Shown: positions 53,933-62,227 of the stretch, in pieces | How positions within the stretch are numbered: the first letter of the stretch is position 1 | Layout: every line of letters begins with the position of its first letter | DNA from: an uncultured Rhodospirillales bacterium | Lineage (GTDB): Bacteria; Pseudomonadota; Alphaproteobacteria; Acetobacterales; Acetobacteraceae | DNA: 64,000 bases | Direction of reading: 5' to 3' | NCBI GenBank assembly: GCA_903928895.1 | Contig: CAIYSR010000095.1 | Coordinates: 1 to 64,000, forward strand | Translations under genes and position numbers: made by a program | Notes under the pieces: model-generated | Told to the model about the DNA's origin: nothing | Seen by the model: only the letters and a program-made list of their open reading frames with translations | Databases searched by the model: none

Positions 53933-55018
53933 TTACGGCGCCGGATAGGCCCAGCAGACCTCCGGCGGAATGTTGAGGGTCACCGTCGTGCCGGCAGGGT
54001 GGCGCATCGTGGTGCCGGTGGCCAGCGCCTCGATGGTGGTCCCGGCCAGCCCCAGCGCATAGGCGGTCTGCACCCCCTGGAAGCGCTGGCTCACCACCAT
54101 GGCCTCGAACCGGTTGACCGCGCTCGCCGCCTCCAGGCGGATATTCTCCGGCCGGATCGCCAGCGTCACCGCGGTGCCCGGCGCGAGTGCGGCAGCGCAC
54201 CAGGCCTGCATGGTATGGCCGCCGGCCAGTTCGATTGTGCCGAACTCGCCCTGCCGCGTGCGCAACACGCCCGGCAGGAAATTCGACGCGCCGGTGAAGC
54301 TCGCCACGAACAGATCGGCCGGCCGGTTATAGACCTCCTCCGGCGCCGCCATCTGCAACAGCCGGCCCTGCTGCATCACCCCGATCCGGTCGCCCAGCAC
54401 CACCGCTTCGAGCTGGTCATGGGTCACATACAGCGCTGTCAGCCCGGCCGCCTTGATGATGCGGCGCAGATCGTCGCGCAGCCGCAGCCGCAACTGCGCA
54501 TCGAGATTGGACAGCGGTTCGTCCAGCAGCAGCAGCCGGGGCTCGTAAACCATCGAGCGCGCCAGCGCGACGCGCTGCATCTGCCCGCCGGAAAGCTGCA
54601 CCACCGGCCGCTCGGCGTACTGCGCGAGATCGACCAGATCGAGCGCGCCGTCGACCTTGCGCGCCGCCTCGGCCCCGCTCAATCCCCGGTGCTTCAGCGG
54701 ATACGCCACGTTCTGCCGCACCGTCATATGCGGCCACACCGCGTAGGACTGGAACACCATGCCGACATTGCGCGCCCGCGGCGGCACCAGCAGCCCATGC
54801 GCGGGGTCCGAGACCAGGGCATCACCGATGCGGATGGTGCCGCCGGTCGGATGTTCGAGCCCGGCGACGCAGCGCAGCGTGGTGGTCTTGCCGCAGCCGG
54901 ACGGGCCGAGCAGCACCACGATCTCCCCGGCCTCGACCGTGAACGAGACATCGTCCACCGCCGGCTTGCCAGTGTGAAAGACCTTCCGCAGACCCGAGAT
55001 TTCGAGGTTGGCGGACAT
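53933..55018 (-). CDS. ABC transporter ATP-binding protein, Fe3+/spermidine/putrescine type
   Basis: A 361-residue ATPase. It has Walker A GPSGCGKTTTLR near residue 39, signature LSGGQMQR near 138, Walker B LLLLDEPLSNLD near 157, the switch His in YVTHDQLEAV near 193, and a C-terminal TOBE-type regulatory domain from about residue 245. It belongs to the CUT1/PotA/FbpC group. It starts 11 bases after the binding-protein stop and powers the fused permease encoded upstream. Confidence 0.94.
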   Translation of the reverse strand: MSANLEISGLRKVFHTGKPAVDDVSFTVEAGEIVVLLGPSGCGKTTTLRCVAGLEHPTGGTIRIGDALVSDPAHGLLVPPRARNVGMVFQSYAVWPHMTVRQNVAYPLKHRGLSGAEAARKVDGALDLVDLAQYAERPVVQLSGGQMQRVALARSMVYEPRLLLLDEPLSNLDAQLRLRLRDDLRRIIKAAGLTALYVTHDQLEAVVLGDRIGVMQQGRLLQMAAPEEVYNRPADLFVASFTGASNFLPGVLRTRQGEFGTIELAGGHTMQAWCAAALAPGTAVTLAIRPENIRLEAASAVNRFEAMVVSQRFQGVQTAYALGLAGTTIEALATGTTMRHPAGTTVTLNIPPEVCWAYPAP

Positions 55019-55029
55019 TCAGCGTGCCG

Positions 55030-56061
55030 TCACTGCCGGTACCCGAACACGGTGTTCCATTCCTCGATCCAGCGGTCGTGCAGATCGCGGAACTCCTCGA
55101 ACTTGGGCACCCACACCTTCGCCACCTTGGGGTCGAAGCCCTCGGGCAGGAACGGCGGCACCTTCAGCGCGGTCAGATTGCCCTGGTCCTTGATGGTGAA
55201 GGCCTGACCCTCCTCGGACAGCGACCAGTCCAGGAACAGGCGCGCGGCATTGGGATTGGCGGCGGTCTTGGGAATGCCGGTGGCATAGGGCGAGGCCGGC
55301 ACCCCCTCCGGCGGGAAGAAAATCTCGACCGGGGCGCCGTCGCGCTTTTTCGGGTAGATCGCATTGAAGATCAGCGGCGCGATCAGCACCTCTCCGCGCA
55401 CCACGGCGTCGGCCAGCGGCGCGCCGGAGGGGTAGAGCTGCGGCTTGGTCGCCGCCTGACGCTTCCAGTAGTCCTCGCCGAGCACCTGGCGCTCGAACAT
55501 CACCCGCGTCCAGGTGGTGCCGCCGGAGGCGGCGATGACGGTGCCGATCTGCTTGTTGCCGTATTCCGGCTTGCACAGGTCCTGCCAGGACCGGGGCGGC
55601 TTTTTGACCAGTTCGGAATTATACGCGATCGACCACGCCGGCGTCAGCCGCGGCCACAGCTTCGGCGAGACGATCGCGCTCTCCAGGTAGTCCTTGGCAT
55701 TGGGCGGCGCATAGTCCTGGAACAGGTCCTCGATCCCCTTCATCAACCCGCGGTCGGAATGGTCGATCACATCGGCGCTGAGCTTGCCCGCCGCGGCCTC
55801 GGTCTTGATCCGGGTGATCAGCTGGCCGCCGGAGGCGCGCACCATCTGGATGCGGAGGAACGGGAAGGACTTGTTGAAGGCGTTGATCACCTCCTGCTCC
55901 ACCTCGGTGAAGGAGGCGGTGTAGTAGACCATCCTACCCTCCTTTTTCGCCGCCGCGATGAGGTCGGCCGACGCGACAAAGGGCGCGGCCATGGCGCGGC
56001 GGCTCAGAATGGCGGGTGCCGCCAGGGTGGTGCCGATCAGGGCGCGGCGGGTGAGTTTCAT
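55030..56061 (-). CDS. ABC transporter substrate-binding protein, FbpA/AfuA type
   Basis: A 343-residue periplasmic binding protein with a Tat-like signal (LTRRALIGTTLAAPAIL, ending AMAAP). The family region has DLIAAAKKEGRMVYYTASF near residue 33, SADVIDHSDRG near 97 and a long C-terminal lobe (PYATGIPKTAANPNAARLFL near 260). The Tyr pair that binds iron in FbpA is not evident, so iron is doubtful and an organic anion is plausible. The ATG at 56061 has AGGAGG 7-8 bases upstream. It sits between the permease and ATPase genes. Confidence 0.9.
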   Translation of the reverse strand: MKLTRRALIGTTLAAPAILSRRAMAAPFVASADLIAAAKKEGRMVYYTASFTEVEQEVINAFNKSFPFLRIQMVRASGGQLITRIKTEAAAGKLSADVIDHSDRGLMKGIEDLFQDYAPPNAKDYLESAIVSPKLWPRLTPAWSIAYNSELVKKPPRSWQDLCKPEYGNKQIGTVIAASGGTTWTRVMFERQVLGEDYWKRQAATKPQLYPSGAPLADAVVRGEVLIAPLIFNAIYPKKRDGAPVEIFFPPEGVPASPYATGIPKTAANPNAARLFLDWSLSEEGQAFTIKDQGNLTALKVPPFLPEGFDPKVAKVWVPKFEEFRDLHDRWIEEWNTVFGYRQ

Positions 56062-56080
56062 GGCATATCCTCCTGCGAAA

Positions 56081-57814
56081 TTATCCGGCACGGCCGACAC
56101 CGCCGGCGGCGCCCTGGGAAAGCCGGTTGGTGACACCGATGAGCACGCCGAGGATGACCATCTGCACCAGGCTGAACGCGGCGGTCACGCTGACATTGCC
56201 GCCCTCGTAGTAGCCGAGCAGCTGCACCGCCATCACCATCGTGCTGCTCGAATACAGGAACAGCGAGGAGCCGAGCTCGCGGATCGCCAGCACGAACAGC
56301 AGCGTCATCGCCGCCACCACACCGGGCCGCGCCAGCGGCAGCATGATGGTGGCGATGGTGGACAGCGTGCCGCGTCCGCAAATCCACGCCGCCTCCTCCA
56401 GCTCCCGGTGGATCTGCATCAGCGAGGTCGACAACGCCTTGACCGTATCGGGCAGGAAGCGGGCGACGAAAGCCAGCGCCAGGATCCAGATGGTGCCGTA
56501 GAAGCCGCCGGGCAGCCCGATCCAGGCCCAGAGATAGGCGACACCGATGACGAGGCCGGGAATGGCCACCGGCACGGTGGAGACCAGATCGATCAGCCGG
56601 CGGCCGGGCGCGTCGCTGCGAATGATGGTGTAGCCGATCGCGAACGACAGCACGCCCCCGATCAGCGCGGTGATGACGCCGACCTCCATCGTGTTGATGA
56701 TGGAATCGATGGTGGCGGGGTTGGCGAACAGGCGTTCGAAGTGCAGCAGGCTGTATTGTTTGGCATCAAACAATGATGCGATATCGCGAATGAACAGGAA
56801 CTTGCGGAACGCCGCCACCAGCAGTGCCAGCGTCGGCAGCACCACCACGATCACGAGATAGATGATCGCCAGCCCCAGCGTCAGGAAGCGCCACGGCCCC
56901 AGGTTCAGCGCGCGCGGCCGGAACGCCTTGCCCGCCACCGTGGTGAAGCTGCGCCCGGAAACCACGCGCTGTTGCAAATACACCAGCACCCCGGTGACCA
57001 GCATCAGGATGAAGGCGACCGCGGCGGCGGTGCTGTAGCGCGGCGGCGCCCAGGAGGTCAGCGCGAAGATGTAGGTGGTCAGCACCGAGATATTGGCCGG
57101 CGCCCCCAAAACGGCGGGGATGCCGTAGATGCCCAGCATCACCACGAAGCTCAGCAGCATGCCCGAGATGATGGCGGGCAGGATCAGCGGGAAGGTGACG
57201 GTGAACAGCGTCCGCACCGGCCCCGCGCCCGAGATCTCCGCGGCCTCCTCCAGCGACGGGTCCATGTTGCGCAGCGCCGAGGCGGTGAACATGTAGACAT
57301 AGGGCGCATAATACATGCCGAAGACGAAGATGATCCCCGCCATCGAATACAGGTTGATCCGCCACTCCACCCCGGCCCGGGCAAGGAAGGTGTTGATCAG
57401 GCCGGTTTTCGGCGAACCCAGGATCGACCACGCCACCCCCGCCACCAGCGGCGGCACGAACAGCGGCAGCATCCCGGTCGCCGCGATCAGCCCCTTCCAC
57501 GGCGTATTCGTCCGCACCACGATCCAGGCGAAAAACAACCCGATCACAACCGCAAACGCGGTGCCGCCAGCGCAGGCGAGCAGCGAATTGCCGAGGATGT
57601 CATGGACATTGGGGTTGGCCAGCACGGCGGCGAAATTGCCGAGCGAGAGATGCATGCCGGCATAGCCGTCGGTCACCGGATTGCTGTCGGTCAGGGTGCC
57701 CAGCAGCAGCATCAGCACCGGATAGATCACCAGAAACGCCAGGATCGCGAGCAACAGCGCACTCCACGCCCAGGCGCCCAGCCGCCCGTTGCCCGCCCTC
57801 GCGCCTGCCGCCAT
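56081..57814 (-). CDS. Fused two-domain ABC transporter permease (FbpB type)
   Basis: A 577-residue inner-membrane protein with two permease domains in tandem. The first half covers about residues 15-280 (EAA loop SLEEAAEISGAGPVRTLFTV near 205) and the second about 310-560 (EAA loop ELEEAAWICGRGTLSTIATI near 480). Roughly 12 hydrophobic helices are visible. The fusion replaces two separate subunits, as in FbpB. First gene of the Fbp-type operon. The ATG at 57814 was chosen since upstream codons are Arg/Gly-rich and unlike a permease start. Confidence 0.93.
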   Translation of the reverse strand: MAAGARAGNGRLGAWAWSALLLAILAFLVIYPVLMLLLGTLTDSNPVTDGYAGMHLSLGNFAAVLANPNVHDILGNSLLACAGGTAFAVVIGLFFAWIVVRTNTPWKGLIAATGMLPLFVPPLVAGVAWSILGSPKTGLINTFLARAGVEWRINLYSMAGIIFVFGMYYAPYVYMFTASALRNMDPSLEEAAEISGAGPVRTLFTVTFPLILPAIISGMLLSFVVMLGIYGIPAVLGAPANISVLTTYIFALTSWAPPRYSTAAAVAFILMLVTGVLVYLQQRVVSGRSFTTVAGKAFRPRALNLGPWRFLTLGLAIIYLVIVVVLPTLALLVAAFRKFLFIRDIASLFDAKQYSLLHFERLFANPATIDSIINTMEVGVITALIGGVLSFAIGYTIIRSDAPGRRLIDLVSTVPVAIPGLVIGVAYLWAWIGLPGGFYGTIWILALAFVARFLPDTVKALSTSLMQIHRELEEAAWICGRGTLSTIATIMLPLARPGVVAAMTLLFVLAIRELGSSLFLYSSSTMVMAVQLLGYYEGGNVSVTAAFSLVQMVILGVLIGVTNRLSQGAAGGVGRAG

Positions 57815-57878
57815 AACCCGTCGCCTCCCCGTCTTTGCAGGCAGGGTCGCAGAACCGCCGCCGCGCGGGAAGCCCCCG

Positions 57879-59204
57879 CTACTTGACCAGCGACACCAGG
57901 GTGGTCCCGACCGGCACATTGAGTGGCTTCACGCCGGAATTCGAGTTGCAGGCGTTGGCGAACTTGGCGCCGCCATTGATCGTCAACGAACTCGCCACCA
58001 CAACGCTGCACGTCGCGCTCGATGTGTTGAAGCCGTTGTCCGCTTCGACATGGCCGCTCGGGTAGTAGATCATCCCGGTCAGATAGAACTTGGTGCCGCT
58101 GTTCAGCGCCAGGTCCTGGCTCGATTTGCTGGTCAACGCCACCCCCGGCACCCCCACGCCGGAACTCACCGTTGGCGCCGCCAGCGTGATCGTGGCGCCA
58201 TTGGTCACGCTCATCTGGTCGGTAAAGACGATGGTGACATTGGTGCCCGTCACCGAGCCGCCGCTGATGTTGATCGCGCCATGGACCAGGTACAGCCCGG
58301 GATTGAGGGTGACCGTGGCGCCATTGGAAAAATTCATCGACGAGTACGACCCGGGTGAGAACGTGTAGGTCGTGTTTGCGCTGGCGCTGAGCGCCGAGCC
58401 GGACGCGCTGTTCGCCGCCGTCAGCGCATTCTGCGTCTTGGTATCGCTCGCATAGGGATCGGTGAACGTGCCGCCGTTGGCTTTGACCGTCCCGGTTATG
58501 CTTGCCCCATTCGACACCGTCACGCTGCCGCCGGCGGTCAGCCCCCCGGTATTGAGCTTGGCCCCGCCGGAGAGGGTGACGCCGCCGTTGACCTGCGTCG
58601 CACATCCGGCCTCGTCCACCGACGCGCCGTTGTCCATCGACAGCGCCGAGCCGCCGCTGCCGGTGATCATGATGCATCCCTGCACCGCCGATGTGATCAC
58701 CTCGGCGTACCCGGTGGCCGAGACCGTCACCGTGCTGAGGCTGCTGACCAGCTTGGTGATCACCATATCGACGTTGCGCGTCACGATGGCCTGATAGGCA
58801 AAGCCGCCGGTGTTGCGGATGCCGGTCACCCGCTTCACGATGATCTTGTTGTCGGTGAGGACGTTGTTCGATCCATCCCACGTCCGCGTCGCCGTCCCGC
58901 TGGCGCCATTCAGCTCGGCCACATCCGCCCCGGCGTTGAGCGCGGTCTGCGTGTTGGCGCCGGCCTTGATCGCCGCCGTCGCCGCCAGCGCCGCCGCATC
59001 GGCAATCGTCTGCAACTCGATTTGTTGCAGGCTCCAGTTGCTGACCTCGACGCCCAGCCCCGCCGCGCCGGTCATCGCCGGGATCAGCAAAGCCGCCAGC
59101 ATCGCGACATTGCCCCTTCGCGCCGCGAGCCAACTGCCCCCTCGCGCCGCGAGCCAACTGCTCCGCCGCGCCGCGAGCCATGCTGAAACCGTCCTGCGCT
59201 GCAT
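57879..59204 (-). CDS. TadG/TadE-like surface protein with Gly/Ser/Thr-rich passenger
   Basis: A 441-residue protein. Residues 1-32 hold three 8-residue repeats of W-L-A-A-R. Residues about 31-50 give RGNVAMLAALLIPAMTGAAG, the TadG-like membrane anchor with the Gly-x-x-Ala region of putative Flp-pilus assembly (pilus_TadG-like) proteins. VEVSNWSLQQIELQTIADAAALAA follows. The rest (from about residue 150) is Gly/Ser/Thr/Asn-rich with strand-like repeats (GGSVTVSNGASITGTV, GGAKLNTGGL), like a beta-helix. Four Cys are scattered through it. No other tad or flp genes are seen nearby. It may be a surface-displayed or adhesion protein; this is inference. Confidence 0.75.
   Translation of the reverse strand: MQRRTVSAWLAARRSSWLAARGGSWLAARRGNVAMLAALLIPAMTGAAGLGVEVSNWSLQQIELQTIADAAALAATAAIKAGANTQTALNAGADVAELNGASGTATRTWDGSNNVLTDNKIIVKRVTGIRNTGGFAYQAIVTRNVDMVITKLVSSLSTVTVSATGYAEVITSAVQGCIMITGSGGSALSMDNGASVDEAGCATQVNGGVTLSGGAKLNTGGLTAGGSVTVSNGASITGTVKANGGTFTDPYASDTKTQNALTAANSASGSALSASANTTYTFSPGSYSSMNFSNGATVTLNPGLYLVHGAINISGGSVTGTNVTIVFTDQMSVTNGATITLAAPTVSSGVGVPGVALTSKSSQDLALNSGTKFYLTGMIYYPSGHVEADNGFNTSSATCSVVVASSLTINGGAKFANACNSNSGVKPLNVPVGTTLVSLVK
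59113..59184. repeat. 24-bp tandem repeat, three copies, in the N-terminus of the TadG-like gene
   Basis: Copies start at 59113, 59137 and 59161 on the plus strand, each reading close to CCCCTTCGCGCCGCGAGCCA followed by four more bases. They keep the frame and encode the W-L-A-A-R units. The third copy is the most diverged. Such short in-frame arrays can change length by slippage. Confidence 0.85.
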
Positions 59205-59249
59205 GCCCGCAAGCTAGCCCAGTTCAGGTTAAGGAACAGCTAGGAAACC

Positions 59250-59474
59250 TCAGGCATGCCCCGCCGGCGCCAGCGCCTCCAGCCCGTTCACCCGGACCAC
59301 ATTGGCCAACAGCCGCAGCGCATCCGGCCCGCCCCGATCGAGCAACCCGCCTTGCTCCATCTCCGCCGCCAGCACCTCCGCCTGCCCGGCTATCGTCTCC
59401 GCCGCGCGCCGCAACGCCGCGCGCGCCAGCGCCAACTGCTGCTCGTCGGAGAGCATGCTCCACTCGCGTTCCAT
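59250..59474 (-). CDS. Small helical protein of unknown function
   Basis: A 74-residue protein, mostly predicted alpha-helix with Ala/Leu/Glu/Arg alternation (EQQLALARAALRRAAETIAG, then EVLAAEMEQGGL). Its codon use has the strong third-position GC of a real gene. There is no signal peptide or Cys. It lies between gamma-glutamyltransferase and the TadG-like gene on the same strand. The ribosome-binding site (GGGAT, about 8 bases upstream of the ATG) is weak; a Met six codons in is another start. I do not know the family. Confidence 0.55.
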   Translation of the reverse strand: MEREWSMLSDEQQLALARAALRRAAETIAGQAEVLAAEMEQGGLLDRGGPDALRLLANVVRVNGLEALAPAGHA

Positions 59475-59581
59475 AACATCATCCCGGTCTGGCCTTCCTG
59501 GCGATGAAGTGCCGCGGGGACTTTCTCTCGCGGTCGCAGCCAAATCCTGAACCCAAATCCCTAACGTCCCCTGAACGCCCC

Positions 59582-61177
59582 TCAATAAGCCCCCGCCCAG
59601 CCATCCCGCCGCGGGTCCGACCCCGCCATCCGCACCCCATTGTCCAACACCCGGATCGCCTGCATCGCGCACGGCCCGTCGAGATGCGCCAGCCGCTTGA
59701 TCACATGCCCCCTCCCCGCCAGATCGGCCAGCACCGCCTCGCCATGATCCACCTCGATCGACAACGCCTCATCCCCCTCGTGCGGCCAGTTCGCCCCCTG
59801 GCCCGCCTGGTTCGACGTCCACCGCGGCAACTCCACCGCCACCTGCGGATCGGCCCCAAGATCCAACATCGCCGTCACCACCTGCGCATTCACCTGCACC
59901 TGGTTGTCCGCCCCCGGCGTCCCCAGCACCGCCACCAGCTTGCCGTTCTTCAACACCATCGGCGCATTCATCGTGTGCCGAACCCGCTTGCCCGGCACCA
60001 GCCGGTTCGCATGCCCCGCCGCCACATGCCAATACGCCATCCGGTTGTTCATCAGAATCCCGGTATCCCCCGCCGTCACCCCCGAGCCCCACCCGCTGTT
60101 GAGGCTCTGGATCGCGGAGACCGCATTCCCCTGATCATCCACCACGCAAAAATACGTCGTATCCCCGGCCGCCGCCGCTGCCGGCAACGCCATCACCGCC
60201 GCCCGCTTCATGTCGATCCGCGCCGCCAGCGCATCCGCATGCGCATCCGACAACAGCCGCTCCAGCGGCACCGTCTCGAACCGCGGATCGGCCCCGAACC
60301 GCTCCCGGTCCAGAAACGCCAGCTTCTTCGCCTCCACCAGCACATGCACCCGCTCCGCCGGCGACAGCCCCGCGATATCGAACCGCTCGGCAATCTTCAG
60401 CATCTGCAACATCGTGAACCCGGTCGAATTCGGCCCGGTCTGCGTCACCGTCCAGCTCCGATACCCGATCCCGATCGGCGCCTGCACCTCGGCAAAACAC
60501 GCTGCCAGATCGGCGTCCGTCACCATCCCCCCGGCCTCCGCCATCCCCGCCGCGATCCGCCGCGCCAGCCGCCCGCGATAGAACGTCTCCGCCCCATCCG
60601 CCGCGATCTCCTCCAGCGTGCGCGCCAGATCCGGCTGGATCACCAGCCCCCCCAGCTCCTGCCCCAGAAACACCGCCGCACTGCGCCCATCCGCCGCCAG
60701 CCGCGCCCGATTGTCCTCGGCGATCTGCACATGCTTGTGCGTCGCCGCAAACCCGTCCCGCGCCAACCCGATCGCCGGCTTGGCCAATTCCCCCCACGCC
60801 ATCCGCCCCTGCGCCGCATGCATCGCGCCCACCCCGGCCAGACACCCCGGCACCGAAACCGACAACGCCCCCGTCACCGCCACCCCATCCGCAAACCGCT
60901 CCGCCGTCGCCGCCCCCGGCGCCGCCCCGGTCCCGTTGAACACCACCGCCTTCCCCGAAGCCCCATCGAACACATGATAGAACCCATCCCCCCCCAGCCC
61001 CGACATCATCGGCTCGCAAACCCCCAGCGCCAGCGAAACCGCCACCGCCGCATCCACCGCATTCCCCCCCGCCCGCAACACATCCAACCCCGCTTGCGTG
61101 GCCATCGGATGATTGGCCCCCACCGCCCCCTTCCGCCCCATGATCAACGGACGGTGGCTGCGCATCAATGGCTGCAT
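59582..61177 (-). CDS. ggt: Gamma-glutamyltransferase
   Basis: A 531-residue Ntn-hydrolase. The proenzyme cleaves itself before a Thr that becomes the nucleophile: the segment GDTTYFCVVDDQGNAVSAIQ near residue 348 carries it. Other family landmarks are GGNAVDAAVAVSLALGVCEP near residue 38, MSGLGGDGFYHVFDG near 58 and LNSGWGSGVTAGDTGILMNN near 375. No signal peptide is visible, so the enzyme is probably cytoplasmic or a non-secreted GGT-like hydrolase of a gamma-glutamyl amide. The gene runs alone, 107 bases from the small helical gene. Confidence 0.93.
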   Translation of the reverse strand: MQPLMRSHRPLIMGRKGAVGANHPMATQAGLDVLRAGGNAVDAAVAVSLALGVCEPMMSGLGGDGFYHVFDGASGKAVVFNGTGAAPGAATAERFADGVAVTGALSVSVPGCLAGVGAMHAAQGRMAWGELAKPAIGLARDGFAATHKHVQIAEDNRARLAADGRSAAVFLGQELGGLVIQPDLARTLEEIAADGAETFYRGRLARRIAAGMAEAGGMVTDADLAACFAEVQAPIGIGYRSWTVTQTGPNSTGFTMLQMLKIAERFDIAGLSPAERVHVLVEAKKLAFLDRERFGADPRFETVPLERLLSDAHADALAARIDMKRAAVMALPAAAAAGDTTYFCVVDDQGNAVSAIQSLNSGWGSGVTAGDTGILMNNRMAYWHVAAGHANRLVPGKRVRHTMNAPMVLKNGKLVAVLGTPGADNQVQVNAQVVTAMLDLGADPQVAVELPRWTSNQAGQGANWPHEGDEALSIEVDHGEAVLADLAGRGHVIKRLAHLDGPCAMQAIRVLDNGVRMAGSDPRRDGWAGAY

Positions 61178-61220
61178 GACGGTCTCCCCGGAGTATGTCC
61201 GGGAAGACTATCGCGCGGTG

Positions 61221-62171
61221 TCAGGCGCCTGTCACGGGCCTCGGATCTTCATAGGGCTTTTGGGCACCCCATTCAGTCGCGGCATCATTCGCGACCTTGC
61301 AGAAGGAGGGCGTCTTTCCCAGGGCGAACAACACCTTCGGGGCCATCGTCTTGCTCGCCATGGTATCGCTCGGCCAGTGCAGCCCCGCATACTCGCGCAT
61401 TAAACCGACCCGCTCCGCCAGTGCGCCGCACACGTTCGCGACCTGAACAGGCACGACCAGCCGCAGCGCTCGCGCGATCACCGTCGCCTGCAACGCATGC
61501 CCGCTCGGGTAGGAGGCGTGCCCCGGCACCTGCAACCTCGGAAACAACCATGGAAAAACCTGCGATGGGCGCGCCCGATTATGTTGCAACTTGTAGTATG
61601 CCGCCACTGAACCCGCGACAAAATGGGCCGCGACAATGAGTTGCCGCGTCGCCGGACGAGCCAATCCGGTCGAGCCGGTCGCCGCATAGAAATATGGCAG
61701 GAAGTCCACCGCCTGTACAACGGTCTCCTCCTGGAACCGGGCACGCGGCGCTGGGAATTTGTCCGACGGCTGCCTCACCATATAGCCGAGCAGCGTTTTG
61801 ATTTCCGCTGCCAACGTCGCTTCGCTATCATCGGGCTTGCCAGGGTCGATTTGCAACGCCCGGTCTTGCCAGCCACTGACCGCGGCGAACTCCGTCGCCA
61901 CAGCCCAGGCCCGAAAGGTCGGATCCCAACCGCTGGGTGGGAAGCTTATCCCGAAGGCGGCGGCCGCCTTGAGATCATCGTCCTTGGTGAAGGCGTCCAA
62001 CGCGAACAACGGCACCCCCAGGGGCGTCGGGTCTACCGGGTTCATCATCCGCGCGCCCCCACCGCCCGGTTCTCCCTCGCGGTCGACGCCCCGGGCGCCA
62101 CCTGGCTCTCCTTCCCACTCGCCAGCTTTCTCAATGGTCGGTTCACTCCCATCCGCATCGCTACCCGACAT
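61221..62171 (-). CDS. PAP2/vanadium-haloperoxidase-fold protein
   Basis: A 316-residue protein with the three acid-phosphatase motifs: K-x6-RP as KLQHNRARP near residue 195, PSGH in GHASYPSGHALQ near 217, and R-x5-H-x3-D as REYAGLHWPSD near 260. The N-terminal 90 residues are polar, Glu/Gly-rich and then helical, as in non-membrane vanadium-dependent haloperoxidase relatives. It lacks the many membrane helices of lipid phosphatases. Whether it is a phosphatase or a haloperoxidase is open. The ATG at 62171 is preceded by GGGAGAG; an earlier GTG is rejected. Confidence 0.85.
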   Translation of the reverse strand: MSGSDADGSEPTIEKAGEWEGEPGGARGVDREGEPGGGGARMMNPVDPTPLGVPLFALDAFTKDDDLKAAAAFGISFPPSGWDPTFRAWAVATEFAAVSGWQDRALQIDPGKPDDSEATLAAEIKTLLGYMVRQPSDKFPAPRARFQEETVVQAVDFLPYFYAATGSTGLARPATRQLIVAAHFVAGSVAAYYKLQHNRARPSQVFPWLFPRLQVPGHASYPSGHALQATVIARALRLVVPVQVANVCGALAERVGLMREYAGLHWPSDTMASKTMAPKVLFALGKTPSFCKVANDAATEWGAQKPYEDPRPVTGA

Positions 62172-62227
62172 AATCACTCTCCCTGTCCGTCACTCCGCCC
62201 CGCCACAATGGCGGGCCGATCGCAGCT

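Noticed and set aside
59504-61639. 711-residue plus-strand frame across gamma-glutamyltransferase
   Set aside because: It is Arg/Pro/His-rich, the reverse of GC-rich codons, and has no ribosome-binding site or domain. The minus strand has an intact GGT.
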